DNA of 43,031 nt from Lachnospiraceae bacterium (GTDB taxonomy: Bacteria > Bacillota > Clostridia > Lachnospirales > Lachnospiraceae): positions 9,960-52,990 of the forward strand of contig JAJQDT010000117.1 in assembly GCA_021202075.1 (NCBI GenBank), given 5' to 3'. Shown here piece after piece: positions 30,558 to 38,042 of the stretch (the first letter of the stretch is position 1; each line of letters starts with the position of its first letter). A model generated the notes under the pieces. It saw only the letters and a program-made list of their open reading frames with translations, searched no databases and was not told the origin of the DNA. Made by a program: the position numbers and the translations under genes.

Positions 30558-32936
30558 TTATTCTGCCAGGTGCAGGGTCACCGTCTGCATAATACTGTTC
30601 ACTACAGTATCCAAGTCAGTCTCGCCTGAAAGATATTTCAGCCCCTCTTCTTTCACACTGTCTGTAATAACTGCATCTGTAACGCTGCGGTTGGATAGCT
30701 CCGGTATTATAGCTTCTATCTGGTCAAACAGGTTGCGAAGCTCTTCCGCACTTACTCCCCAGCTTGTTTCTCCGGTATCATCCGCACCCAGGACATCCTC
30801 TTTCATAATCTGAAAAGCGGTCTTATTGATCGGATAGCCACGGTCTGAAACGCTAAGCTCGCTCTGGCATTCCGACGAGAGGAATTCTTTTACAAATTCC
30901 AGAGCAGCTTCCTGGTTGGTGCTTTTCGCATTTACACCAATGATCTGTGCCGGAATAAACACGTTGCTGCTCTGTACCGCTGCACTTTCGTAGACCAGAT
31001 CCGTACCAAGATATTGCGCGATGGATGCCGTCGTATTGAATGCCCTGGATTCGAACAACCCAATGATCTGTGACTGGAAATTTGTAATATTCAGGACAGC
31101 CTTTATCTCTCCCCAATCGTTATCATCGTCAGATACGGCAAATTCGTCTATATCTGCCTGGCTCACATTTTCCTTCTGTGTATCATTGATAGATTTTACT
31201 GCTTCCAGAAACTCACGAAGTGCAGTTTCATCCAATGAGCCTTCTTCAGCGCCAGCGAAACGCGAAGCGTTTTCTGCATCGCTGGCGCGACTTGCCGCCG
31301 AAGCGGAGCGAGGGGGCGTTTCCGCAACCATCCATGCCGGTGAGCAAATGGCAGTCATCATTTCCAGCAATTCTTCATCATAAAGTCCGAGGATGCTTAT
31401 CATTTCCGGATTCGCTTCTTTCCACTCCTTCACACTCTGACACAGAGAATCAAGGTCTGTAATCTGAACCAGATTTTCCTGTGTCCCTACCATCATCATA
31501 ATCCGAAATCTCGCCGGCACCGCATAAACTGCCCCGCTTTCCATCTGGTAAGTATAGGCGATGTTCTCATAAAATCCTTCACTTTCTGCCACTTCAGATA
31601 AAACGCCGGACAGGTCCACCAGCATCCCGCTCTCGGAATAGGAATCCACACTCATTCCGTCCAGAAGAATAATGTCCGGCCCGTTCCCCGCCAAAATTTC
31701 CGTATTCAATGTTTTAATCGCATCATCAACCGTAAGGCCACTGTCTCCGGACAGCCCCACTTCTATTGTCACCTGAATATCTGTATGGTTCTGATTGAAC
31801 GTATTCACCTCATCGGTCAGCAGTTCATTTTCATACAACGTATAGAGTGTCAGCTTTTGTGTCGTCGGGCTGTTCCCTGAAAAAGAATAGCGTACCAGCA
31901 GGGAAGCGCCACTCGCTGTTAAGTAATGACACAAAACGCAGGAGTCACTAAGTGCGGCAACCGACCAGACCGTATAATCAGAGTCACCCAGCTTTGTAGC
32001 ACTTCCCTCAAACAGTTTTTCCGCAACACCTCCGCCCCATTTATAGTGATAGAGTCCGCTTTTGCTCGCATAAAAGATCCCGGTGCCTTCCGTATCGTCC
32101 ACAATTCCCCCGCCGCTGGATGTCGTCGACCATGCTTCATAGTCAGCCGATACAAGGCTGCTTATGATCTCGTTTCCCTCCTGTAATTCGCCCTTGTAGT
32201 TATAAATCTTCACGCCGTCATTTGTAATGGTTAGGATTTCCTCATTGACCGGCGCATAAGAGTAGTGCATCTCATTACTGTAAGGGATCGTCCCCACAAT
32301 GCTGCCATCCGAAACCGAAAGGATATAAATAGTTGAACTGGTGTCTCTTACCGTCAGCGTATCATCATCTGCAAAATTGATTCCATAGCACTGTCTGCCA
32401 TCATCAAATATAATACTCAGCCCCGTTGACGATCCATCCGTACTATATACAAGAATCCCTGCCGATTCCGTATAAAACGCCAGCTTTCCGGAATCGCTGA
32501 TTGACGCGTAGCCATCTCTCCCTGAAATTTCTTCCGGCAGCCATCCGCTCTGTTCTTCCTGCCTTGCCCAGCTGTCTCCCTTGTCTGTCGATGTATATAC
32601 GCCATTTTCCGTGATCAGCCAGAGGGTTCCATCAATTTCCCGCATAGCAAATATCTGCGTACTGTCATCCGGCAGTCCCAGATCCTCTTCCCTGTACGTA
32701 GACTCACTGCTGTCTGCCGTATCAGTCACAGCATTATTCTCTGAATTTTGAGAGTCCGAAGCTGCATCAGCGATCGAATCCCCCTGTGAATCTGCAGCCG
32801 TTCCTTCTGTGGTGCTTTCAATCTGCACCGCATCATCCGTTCCCGATGATATGCCTGTATTCGTAGCACTTCCACAGCCGGTCAGGGCAAACACCATAGT
32901 CAACACGAAACACAATTTTTTAATATTCTCTTTCAT
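30558..32936 (-). CDS. Extracellular solute-binding lipoprotein with N-terminal propeller-like domain
   Basis: The start is the ATG at 32934-32936 (MKENIKKLCFVLTMVFALTG), with GGAGG 6 nt upstream. 792 aa. The lipobox is LTGC; an acidic linker follows, then about 270 residues of repeated beta strands with GDSWARQEE and DGSIVGTIPYS patterns (beta-propeller-like). The family-1 binding-protein domain begins near KLTLYTLYENELLTDEVNTF and includes LAGNGPDIILLDG. Residues about 537-563 are an in-frame palindromic insertion (ETPPRSAS...RFAGA). Last gene of the operon; it should deliver a carbohydrate or peptide to the MalF/MalG-like permeases. The 3' end is duplicated as debris at 2682-3262. Confidence 0.85.
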   Translation of the reverse strand: MKENIKKLCFVLTMVFALTGCGSATNTGISSGTDDAVQIESTTEGTAADSQGDSIADAASDSQNSENNAVTDTADSSESTYREEDLGLPDDSTQIFAMREIDGTLWLITENGVYTSTDKGDSWARQEEQSGWLPEEISGRDGYASISDSGKLAFYTESAGILVYSTDGSSTGLSIIFDDGRQCYGINFADDDTLTVRDTSSTIYILSVSDGSIVGTIPYSNEMHYSYAPVNEEILTITNDGVKIYNYKGELQEGNEIISSLVSADYEAWSTTSSGGGIVDDTEGTGIFYASKSGLYHYKWGGGVAEKLFEGSATKLGDSDYTVWSVAALSDSCVLCHYLTASGASLLVRYSFSGNSPTTQKLTLYTLYENELLTDEVNTFNQNHTDIQVTIEVGLSGDSGLTVDDAIKTLNTEILAGNGPDIILLDGMSVDSYSESGMLVDLSGVLSEVAESEGFYENIAYTYQMESGAVYAVPARFRIMMMVGTQENLVQITDLDSLCQSVKEWKEANPEMISILGLYDEELLEMMTAICSPAWMVAETPPRSASAASRASDAENASRFAGAEEGSLDETALREFLEAVKSINDTQKENVSQADIDEFAVSDDDNDWGEIKAVLNITNFQSQIIGLFESRAFNTTASIAQYLGTDLVYESAAVQSSNVFIPAQIIGVNAKSTNQEAALEFVKEFLSSECQSELSVSDRGYPINKTAFQIMKEDVLGADDTGETSWGVSAEELRNLFDQIEAIIPELSNRSVTDAVITDSVKEEGLKYLSGETDLDTVVNSIMQTVTLHLAE
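31246..31326. repeat. Palindromic element (type B), in frame in the solute-binding-protein gene
   Basis: 81 bp including TCA: GCGCCAGCGA (31249-31258), AACGC-gaa-GCGTT, bulge, TCGCTGGCGC, then a CCGCCGAAGCGG hairpin and GAGCGAGGGGGCGTTTCCGCA-type end. 27 codons. Almost identical to 33934-34014 and 35253-35333. Confidence 0.93.
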
Positions 32937-33038
32937 TTCAAACCTCCATATATCGCTTTTCATCGCATCTGTTCGGTACCTTTACAGTACCCCTTTTATT
33001 ATCCTTTTCTCGGTCAGTTTTCTCGTATAATAATGTAA

Positions 33039-33107
33039 GCCGCGCAACAGAAATCGCTTCGCGATTGGCGCGGCCTTCGTCCATACTCGCTACGCGAGTA
33101 CGGACAT
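33039..33107. repeat. Palindromic element (type A variant) ending the MacB-like gene
   Basis: GCCGCGC (33039-33045), bulge aacag, AATCGC-ttc-GCGATT, GCGCGGC (33068-33074), CTTCGTCC, ATACTCGC-tac-GCGAGTAC, GGAC (33102-33105). Stems differ from the 28093 copy but pair fully. It supplies MSVLA and the TAG stop of the gene 33090-34283. Confidence 0.88.
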
Positions 33108-34283
33108 GCAATGGGCTGCATAGCAGGAAGCAGCACCTCCTAAAACGGTCCAAAAGCTAAGGCCCAGACAATTTTGAAACCACTGAATTTCCAGTGCATA
33201 GAATGGAAGTTCCAAAAAACCGGTCATTCCATCTTTCCATGTATCAAAAACCTCCCCATAGAAGCTGAAATCAGACCATTTCGCCGGTATAAATTCGGCT
33301 GGAACCTGAGTCATTCCTGTTAATTTCAATAGGAATGCCAGTAATAAAACACCTGTGAAAAATTCCATAGCACCAGCGAAACGCGGATAAATACTGTCAA
33401 TACGCCATCTTTTTTTCGCTATACGCATCAGGAAATGAGCCAGCCGGATATAAACCGCCATCATACTTAAGCAGAATGGAATTTTTACAATTCCACGCAG
33501 AAATCCCCACCGAATCTCACTTAACGGAACCTGATATTTGTTTTGAAGTGTATTTTTCAGGTTCCAGCTTGTGGTGTCTCCATTTTTCTCCGCTGTGACC
33601 CTTGTAAAGACTTCCCCGCTCCCCAGAGGCATCTGAATGATTATTGCTGATTCGGAGATGTCCAGCAAGCCAAGTATCTGATATTCCCGGCCATCATAGC
33701 ATACTGACAGACCAATTACATCTGTATTGCCGAAGAGTTTCAAAGCAATAGATTTGTCGAGCAGGCATCCGCTTGTATCCCCGCTTTGCGGCACGTTATA
33801 GTTACCTACCAGAAGACGCGGATCACCGCGAATCAAGATCACATTTGCTTCCGTTTCCCTTTCCACCGGCTCAGTAACAGATATTACCTGCTCACTTTTC
33901 TGCGTCCAGAATATCATGTCTGCCAAATTTTGATCAGCGCCAGCGAAACGCGAAGCGTTTTCTGCATCGCTGGCGCGACTTGCCGCCGAAGCGGAGCGAG
34001 GGGGCGTTTCCGCAGAGGTGGCTGCTTCCAGTATTTCCTCTGCCGTCTGCAGGGAAATGCCACCATTACTCACATAGTTCCATCTGCCATCCTGGCTTTG
34101 AAAACCTCGCAGTTCCCTGAATCCCATAGCAACACAAATTACCAATAACGCCATGCAAATGATAATTCTCACCCAGTCAGATATCCGGGCAGCCATAGCT
34201 GTCGGTTCCGTCGATTCACATGGATATAAATATTCTTTTTGCTGACATTTTGCATCCTGTTTTCTTCTTTTTCTCATGCTCAT
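33090..34283 (-). CDS. MacB-like periplasmic-core membrane protein with palindromic insertion
   Basis: 397 aa. One membrane segment near the N-terminus (IIICMALLVICVAMGFREL). An extracytoplasmic region (DTSGCLLDKSIALKLFGNTD; VIGLSVCYDGREYQILGLLD) matches the MacB/FtsX periplasmic core. At least three further membrane segments follow (GIVKIPFCLSMMAVYIRLAH; EFFTGVLLLAFLLKLTG; NCLGLSFWTVLGGAASCYAA). Residues about 90-116 are the type B insertion. The start overlaps the HlyD-like stop (ATGA). It is a permease-like partner for the adaptor; no dedicated ATPase is seen. A shorter RFAGA-coding stretch at about 33361-33376 may be another element relic. Confidence 0.75.
   Translation of the reverse strand: MSMRKRRKQDAKCQQKEYLYPCESTEPTAMAARISDWVRIIICMALLVICVAMGFRELRGFQSQDGRWNYVSNGGISLQTAEEILEAATSAETPPRSASAASRASDAENASRFAGADQNLADMIFWTQKSEQVISVTEPVERETEANVILIRGDPRLLVGNYNVPQSGDTSGCLLDKSIALKLFGNTDVIGLSVCYDGREYQILGLLDISESAIIIQMPLGSGEVFTRVTAEKNGDTTSWNLKNTLQNKYQVPLSEIRWGFLRGIVKIPFCLSMMAVYIRLAHFLMRIAKKRWRIDSIYPRFAGAMEFFTGVLLLAFLLKLTGMTQVPAEFIPAKWSDFSFYGEVFDTWKDGMTGFLELPFYALEIQWFQNCLGLSFWTVLGGAASCYAAHCMSVLA
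33934..34014. repeat. Palindromic element (type B), in frame in the MacB-like gene
   Basis: The same 81-bp sequence as 31246-31326, in the same orientation and reading phase. The core stem is GCGCCAGCGA / TCGCTGGCGC around AACGC-gaa-GCGTT. Confidence 0.93.
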
Positions 34284-35890
34284 GAGACCTGCTTTCTGAC
34301 CCTGTTTCCATCTTTTACCTCGCGGTCTGACTGGGTGATAATATCCTGGTCAACTGCTCCCGTAGCTGAAATAGCCGCATAACTGCTGTTTTTATCCAGT
34401 ACCGTCACTGTAACTTTCTGTGCTTCCAGCACCGTACCCAGAATCCCTTCTGTTTCCTGCACGATCAGTACATAAGTCTCATCGTTGTCGGTATAAATTG
34501 CGTTTACCGGAACCAGCATACTGTACTGCTCTGATTGTTTATCGAATGTCACCGTTACCTGAGTGCCAATACAAAGCGAGTCTTTTTCTGCATCGTTTAC
34601 TAATTCTGATTCTTCATTTAAAGTTTCAGAATCGTCTCCCTGTTCCGTTTCTTCAGCGGAAACATCTGTGTCACTGAAAGAATCCTCTTCCGTATTATCC
34701 GAGGCAGTCGTTGCTGCCAGTAAAACAGTCACTTTCAATAAGCTCGTATCATCCTCGTCATACTGGATATCAGATATGGTTGCACCTGCGATTGATTCCG
34801 TCTCCCCATATTTTGTTACGGTTACACTGTCTCCCGCCTCAATGTATTCTTCATATTCAGCAGACACGGTGACTGTAACCTTCTTGTTTTCGGAATCCAC
34901 CGCCAGCACCGCAGCCGCTGACGTGGTAGTCGTGTCACCCGTCAGGACATTTACATCCTTTACGGTTCCCGCCGTTTCCGCATACACAATACAGTCATCG
35001 GAAAGCCCATCTTCCGCGTCCGCAATTTCTTTCACCTTTTCCGCCAGCCCGCTTTCAAATGTGTCCAGTGCCTCCTCATAGTCCGCAATCGCATCCTCCA
35101 GCGCTTCCCGCAGTTCCTTTTCTTCATCTGTACGGGAATACTGGTAGGTCTTATCCCTGCTGCGCTGATATTCATAATAAGCTGACCTTGCAGTCATAAC
35201 TGCCTCCCTGGCGCTGAAAACTTCATTGCGGGTATTTTCTACATCAGAATTATCAGCGCCAGCGAAACGCGAAGCGTTTTCTGCATCGCTGGCGCGATCT
35301 GCCGCCGAAGCGGAGCGAGGGGGCGTTTCCACAGCGTCAGAATTTTCAATCGCATCCTCCTGCCATTTGACATAGGTTTCCAGATAAGTCTTATATTTTT
35401 CAAAATACTCATACTGGATCTCCCGCATGGTTTCCTCTAAATCGTCTTCTTCATGATCTGCCTCCGATTTCCAGTACCAGCCATCTGTTTTTGTCAGATA
35501 TTTCTGCCAGCTCTCATAAGCGGTAAGATAAACATCCGACGCTGTTTCCAACGTCATCCGTTCTTTTGTCTCCCATGTATAAAACGCTTCCTGTGCCTCT
35601 GCCAGTTCCTGATTTTCGGAGAGCAGAAAAAGAGCGTCACCAACCTCCACACTATCACCTTCCTGCACATAAACAGCCTCAACCGTTCTCTGAGCCGGAA
35701 CCGTTACGGATATTTCCTGCGTCGATTCAATTTCTCCGGACGCACTCACTGAATGGCTGATCCTTCCGGAAACCGCTTTCTGGGTCTGGACCACGGCAGT
35801 TGTCACGCTCGCCGCCGCCTGTGAAAGAAAGGTAAAGCTGACCATTACAGCCAGAAAGCCGATACTGATATTCCTAAGCCATTTCTTCAT
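34280..35890 (-). CDS. HlyD/RND-type periplasmic adaptor protein with palindromic insertion
   Basis: 536 aa. Signal/membrane segment (ISIGFLAVMVSFTFLSQAAA); biotinyl-lipoyl-like half (SGEIESTQEISVTVPAQRTV, EAVYVQEGDSVEVGDALFLL); long alpha-helical hairpin (about 75-270) interrupted at about 186-212 by the type B insertion; second lipoyl half (DDCIVYAETAGTVKDVNVLT) and beta-barrel domains (VTVSAEYEEYIEAGDSVTV; NAIYTDNDETYVLIVQETEG). It links a membrane pump to the cell envelope; in Gram-positives such adaptors work with MacB-type transporters, which fits the coupled gene downstream. Confidence 0.88.
   Translation of the reverse strand: MKKWLRNISIGFLAVMVSFTFLSQAAASVTTAVVQTQKAVSGRISHSVSASGEIESTQEISVTVPAQRTVEAVYVQEGDSVEVGDALFLLSENQELAEAQEAFYTWETKERMTLETASDVYLTAYESWQKYLTKTDGWYWKSEADHEEDDLEETMREIQYEYFEKYKTYLETYVKWQEDAIENSDAVETPPRSASAADRASDAENASRFAGADNSDVENTRNEVFSAREAVMTARSAYYEYQRSRDKTYQYSRTDEEKELREALEDAIADYEEALDTFESGLAEKVKEIADAEDGLSDDCIVYAETAGTVKDVNVLTGDTTTTSAAAVLAVDSENKKVTVTVSAEYEEYIEAGDSVTVTKYGETESIAGATISDIQYDEDDTSLLKVTVLLAATTASDNTEEDSFSDTDVSAEETEQGDDSETLNEESELVNDAEKDSLCIGTQVTVTFDKQSEQYSMLVPVNAIYTDNDETYVLIVQETEGILGTVLEAQKVTVTVLDKNSSYAAISATGAVDQDIITQSDREVKDGNRVRKQVS
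35253..35333. repeat. Palindromic element (type B), in frame in the HlyD-like gene
   Basis: Third copy of the 81-bp element, with three base differences (gatctg for gacttg, and tccaca for tccgca). Same orientation and phase; encodes ETPPRSAS...RFAGA inside the helical hairpin of the adaptor. Confidence 0.93.
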
Positions 35891-35915
35891 AGTTTTATCC
35901 CACTTTCTGTTTATA

Positions 35916-35968
35916 GTAAACGACGTAAGTCGTTTTACTTTGTTTCACTGCTTCACCTGTGAAGCAGA
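35916..35968. repeat. Two short palindromes at the end of the MalG-like gene
   Basis: CTGCTTCAC-ct-GTGAAGCAG (35949-35968) encodes the last residues of the MalG-like protein (ASQVKQ), and AGTAAACGAC/GTCGTTTTACT (35915-35938) follows in the gap. They resemble the mini-hairpins of the palindromic elements but lack the bulged double stem. Confidence 0.5.
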
Positions 35969-36790
35969 AATTCCCTTTTCCAGATGCTCCTGCCCATTTA
36001 AAAATATCAGCAGGGCAGGAAGGAAGGTCAGCACAGACACCCCAAACGCAAACCCGACGCTTCCCGTTTCGATTTCCGGCAGCAGGATGGATAACGGCCA
36101 CAGGCTCTTCGCTTTTAAAAATGTCATTGGCTGCTCAATCATACTCCAGCTTTCCAGAAACCCAAGGATCATTGCAGAGAATATACCGGATTTTCCAAGC
36201 GGAAGCCCAATGTAAAAAAACAATTTGACATCTCCCGCCCCATCCAGCCTGGCCGCCTCCATCACTTCGTCCGGAATCCCACAGAAAAACCGATACATAA
36301 TGAAAACCGGAAATGACGAAAATCCGCATAGCAGTATCAGCCCCAAATGACTATCCAGCAGATTCAGCCTCTGCAGAACCAGATAATCCGAAAGCATTAA
36401 CACCTGAAAAGGCATCAACATCAGAACAATATACAGCCACAGCAACGCTTTCTTCAAAGGAAACTCCCATTTTGCGAATCCCCATGCGGCTAATGTACCA
36501 AATATAAGCTGCACCGCCAATGATCCCGCTGTAATCTTCACGGAATTCCAGAACATTACAAAAAATTCCGGCGTATCCAGCAAAACCTCTACATACGCTC
36601 TTAATGTCGGATAAATGGGAGTCAGCGTCAATTCCGCATAGCCGTCCCCTGTCCCAAGAATCGCGCCCAGTTTCAGGGTCAGTTCATCTTCACCCATGAA
36701 AGAACCTGCTGCCAATATACAAACCGGAACGATCATAACCAGAACGAACAGCAGCATCAAAGCCTCCATTCCCTTTCCGCAATGCTTCAT
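35945..36790 (-). CDS. Carbohydrate ABC transporter permease, MalG-like
   Basis: 281 aa with six membrane segments. The EAA loop is EVMEAARLDGAGDVKLFFYI followed by GLPLGKSG, which contacts the ATPase. The family is the CUT1 inner-membrane permease. It sits 28 bp after the MalF-like gene and 54 bp before the adaptor gene. No ATPase gene is present; many Firmicutes share one MsmK-like ATPase among CUT1 systems. Confidence 0.92.
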   Translation of the reverse strand: MKHCGKGMEALMLLFVLVMIVPVCILAAGSFMGEDELTLKLGAILGTGDGYAELTLTPIYPTLRAYVEVLLDTPEFFVMFWNSVKITAGSLAVQLIFGTLAAWGFAKWEFPLKKALLWLYIVLMLMPFQVLMLSDYLVLQRLNLLDSHLGLILLCGFSSFPVFIMYRFFCGIPDEVMEAARLDGAGDVKLFFYIGLPLGKSGIFSAMILGFLESWSMIEQPMTFLKAKSLWPLSILLPEIETGSVGFAFGVSVLTFLPALLIFLNGQEHLEKGISASQVKQ

Positions 36791-36818
36791 ATCCTTATAT
36801 CAGCTCCTTTCCCCAGCA

Positions 36819-37745
36819 TCAGCAAAGATCGTTTCCCCACGCCCTGTGCAAAAGAATAATCATCAAAAGGATCACCATGCCCAGAAGCACAGATGCAGCA
36901 GACATCTTATCTAGGGACAGCGCCGCAAACCAGTTGTTAAACAGGTGCTGCATTAGATACATGCTTTCATGCGGATAATTGCCCGCCACCAAATAAGCCT
37001 CCCGGAATACTTTAAAAGAATTCAGCAGGGACAGCACCGCCACCGTGTAAAATACCTGCTTCATATTTGGAAGGATAATCCAGAAAAAAATCCTGATTTC
37101 CCCGGCTCCATCCACTCGTGCCGCTTCGTAAATGTCATTTTCAATCTGTTGCAGACCCGCTATCCACAGGACCATGTCATATCCGATATTTCTCCACAGA
37201 TAACTGAGCACCAGAACCCAGAAGGACGCCCCCGAATTCAGCCAGTCTGTTGTTTGAAACCCTAACAGCGTCAGCACTTTCTCGAAAGCCGTGCCATGCA
37301 AAATCGTCCTGCGGACGATGGCACGGCCTGCGTCCAGCATCTGCTGCGCAGATGTGGACCATACATTTAATACGCCATGGTTATGGAACAAAAGCTTCCA
37401 GAGCAGGGCGGCCGATACCGCTGGCAGAGCCATCGGAAGCAACATCGCGCTTTTATAAAAATTCCCCCATCGGCAACGCATGATCACTACTGCCAACAGC
37501 AACGACAAAGACAGTAAAAGCGGGATACATACGGCAATAAAGCGCAGTGTATTTTGGGCAGCAAGCTGAAAAGCTGTATTTTCAAAAACCGTTTGAAAAT
37601 TCTTTAATCCAACAAAAGCAGAACCTGCATTTTCCGTCACCGAACGGCGGATTACGTCCATCAATGGTACACAGTAAAATATTAGTGTTCCGAAAAGGCT
37701 TGGTAAAATCCAAAGAAAGCCTTTCCAGCGTTTTTGATTTGTCAT
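36819..37745 (-). CDS. Carbohydrate ABC transporter permease, MalF-like, with palindromic insertion
   Basis: 308 aa. Six membrane segments and the EAA loop NDIYEAARVDGAGEIRIFFW followed by IILPNMK are intact. Between HNHGVLN and VLTLLGFQTTDWLNSGASFW, which are usually adjacent in this family, lie about 24-29 extra residues (SAQQMLDAGRAIVRRTILHG) coded by a type A variant element. The insertion falls in an extracytoplasmic or peripheral loop before TDWLNSG, where extra residues might be tolerated. First gene of the operon; its promoter carries regulator boxes. Confidence 0.9.
   Translation of the reverse strand: MTNQKRWKGFLWILPSLFGTLIFYCVPLMDVIRRSVTENAGSAFVGLKNFQTVFENTAFQLAAQNTLRFIAVCIPLLLSLSLLLAVVIMRCRWGNFYKSAMLLPMALPAVSAALLWKLLFHNHGVLNVWSTSAQQMLDAGRAIVRRTILHGTAFEKVLTLLGFQTTDWLNSGASFWVLVLSYLWRNIGYDMVLWIAGLQQIENDIYEAARVDGAGEIRIFFWIILPNMKQVFYTVAVLSLLNSFKVFREAYLVAGNYPHESMYLMQHLFNNWFAALSLDKMSAASVLLGMVILLMIILLHRAWGNDLC
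37288..37359. repeat. Palindromic element (type A variant), in frame in the MalF-like gene
   Basis: GCCGTGCC (37288-37295), bulge atgcaaa, ATCGTCC-tgc-GGACGAT, GGCACGGC (37320-37327), CTGCGTCC, AGCATCTGC-tgc-GCAGATGT, GGAC (37356-37359). Every stem differs in sequence from other copies and every stem pairs. Confidence 0.9.
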
Positions 37746-37793
37746 AGCCTCCGTTTTCTCCTTTCAGCATCCCGGCTCCTTGCTTCTGACACC

Positions 37794-37860
37794 ATTCTAT
37801 CAGGCGAATATCTAAATTTAATCTAAATGGAAAAATTTCTTTATCTAATTTTCGTCTAAA
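37794..37860 (-). promoter_or_regulatory. Promoter of the ABC operon with four 11-bp-phased boxes
   Basis: TCTAAA-type boxes (plus-strand reading) at 37811, 37822, 37844 and 37855, all in 11-bp register with one position empty. On the minus strand the last TTTAGA stands 11 bp before a -10 TAGAAT (37794-37799), taking the place of a -35. This is the typical layout of an OmpR/PhoB-family activator. Confidence 0.75.
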
Positions 37861-37862
37861 AG

Positions 37863-38024
37863 TTCAGAACAGCATCGAAATGAAAAGACAGGCTGTGCAG
37901 GTTTACCTGCTAAAGGCTGTATTTTCATTTCGGGATGGGCGGAACGCCCATCAAGCCTCAGACATATGACGCGCAAGCGGCATATAGCCTTCGAAGAAGG
38001 CGGTCTGTGGCCTGCTGTTCTGAA
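37863..38024. other. Large branched inverted-repeat structure between the divergent operons
   Basis: An outer 12-bp stem TTCAGAACAGCA (37863-37874) / TGCTGTTCTGAA (38013-38024) encloses three branches. Branch 1 is CGAAATGAAAA/TTTTCATTTCG (37876-37886 / 37922-37932). Branch 2 is GATGGGCG-gaa-CGCCCATC (37934-37952). Branch 3 is GCCTCAGAC/GTCTGTGGC (37955-37963 / 38003-38011), which itself holds ATATG...CATAT and GCCTTC-gaa-GAAGGC. It could be a noncoding RNA, a structured DNA element, or a large member of the palindromic family. No gene overlaps it. Confidence 0.7.
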
Positions 38025-38042
38025 TTCAAAAAAATATTGAAG

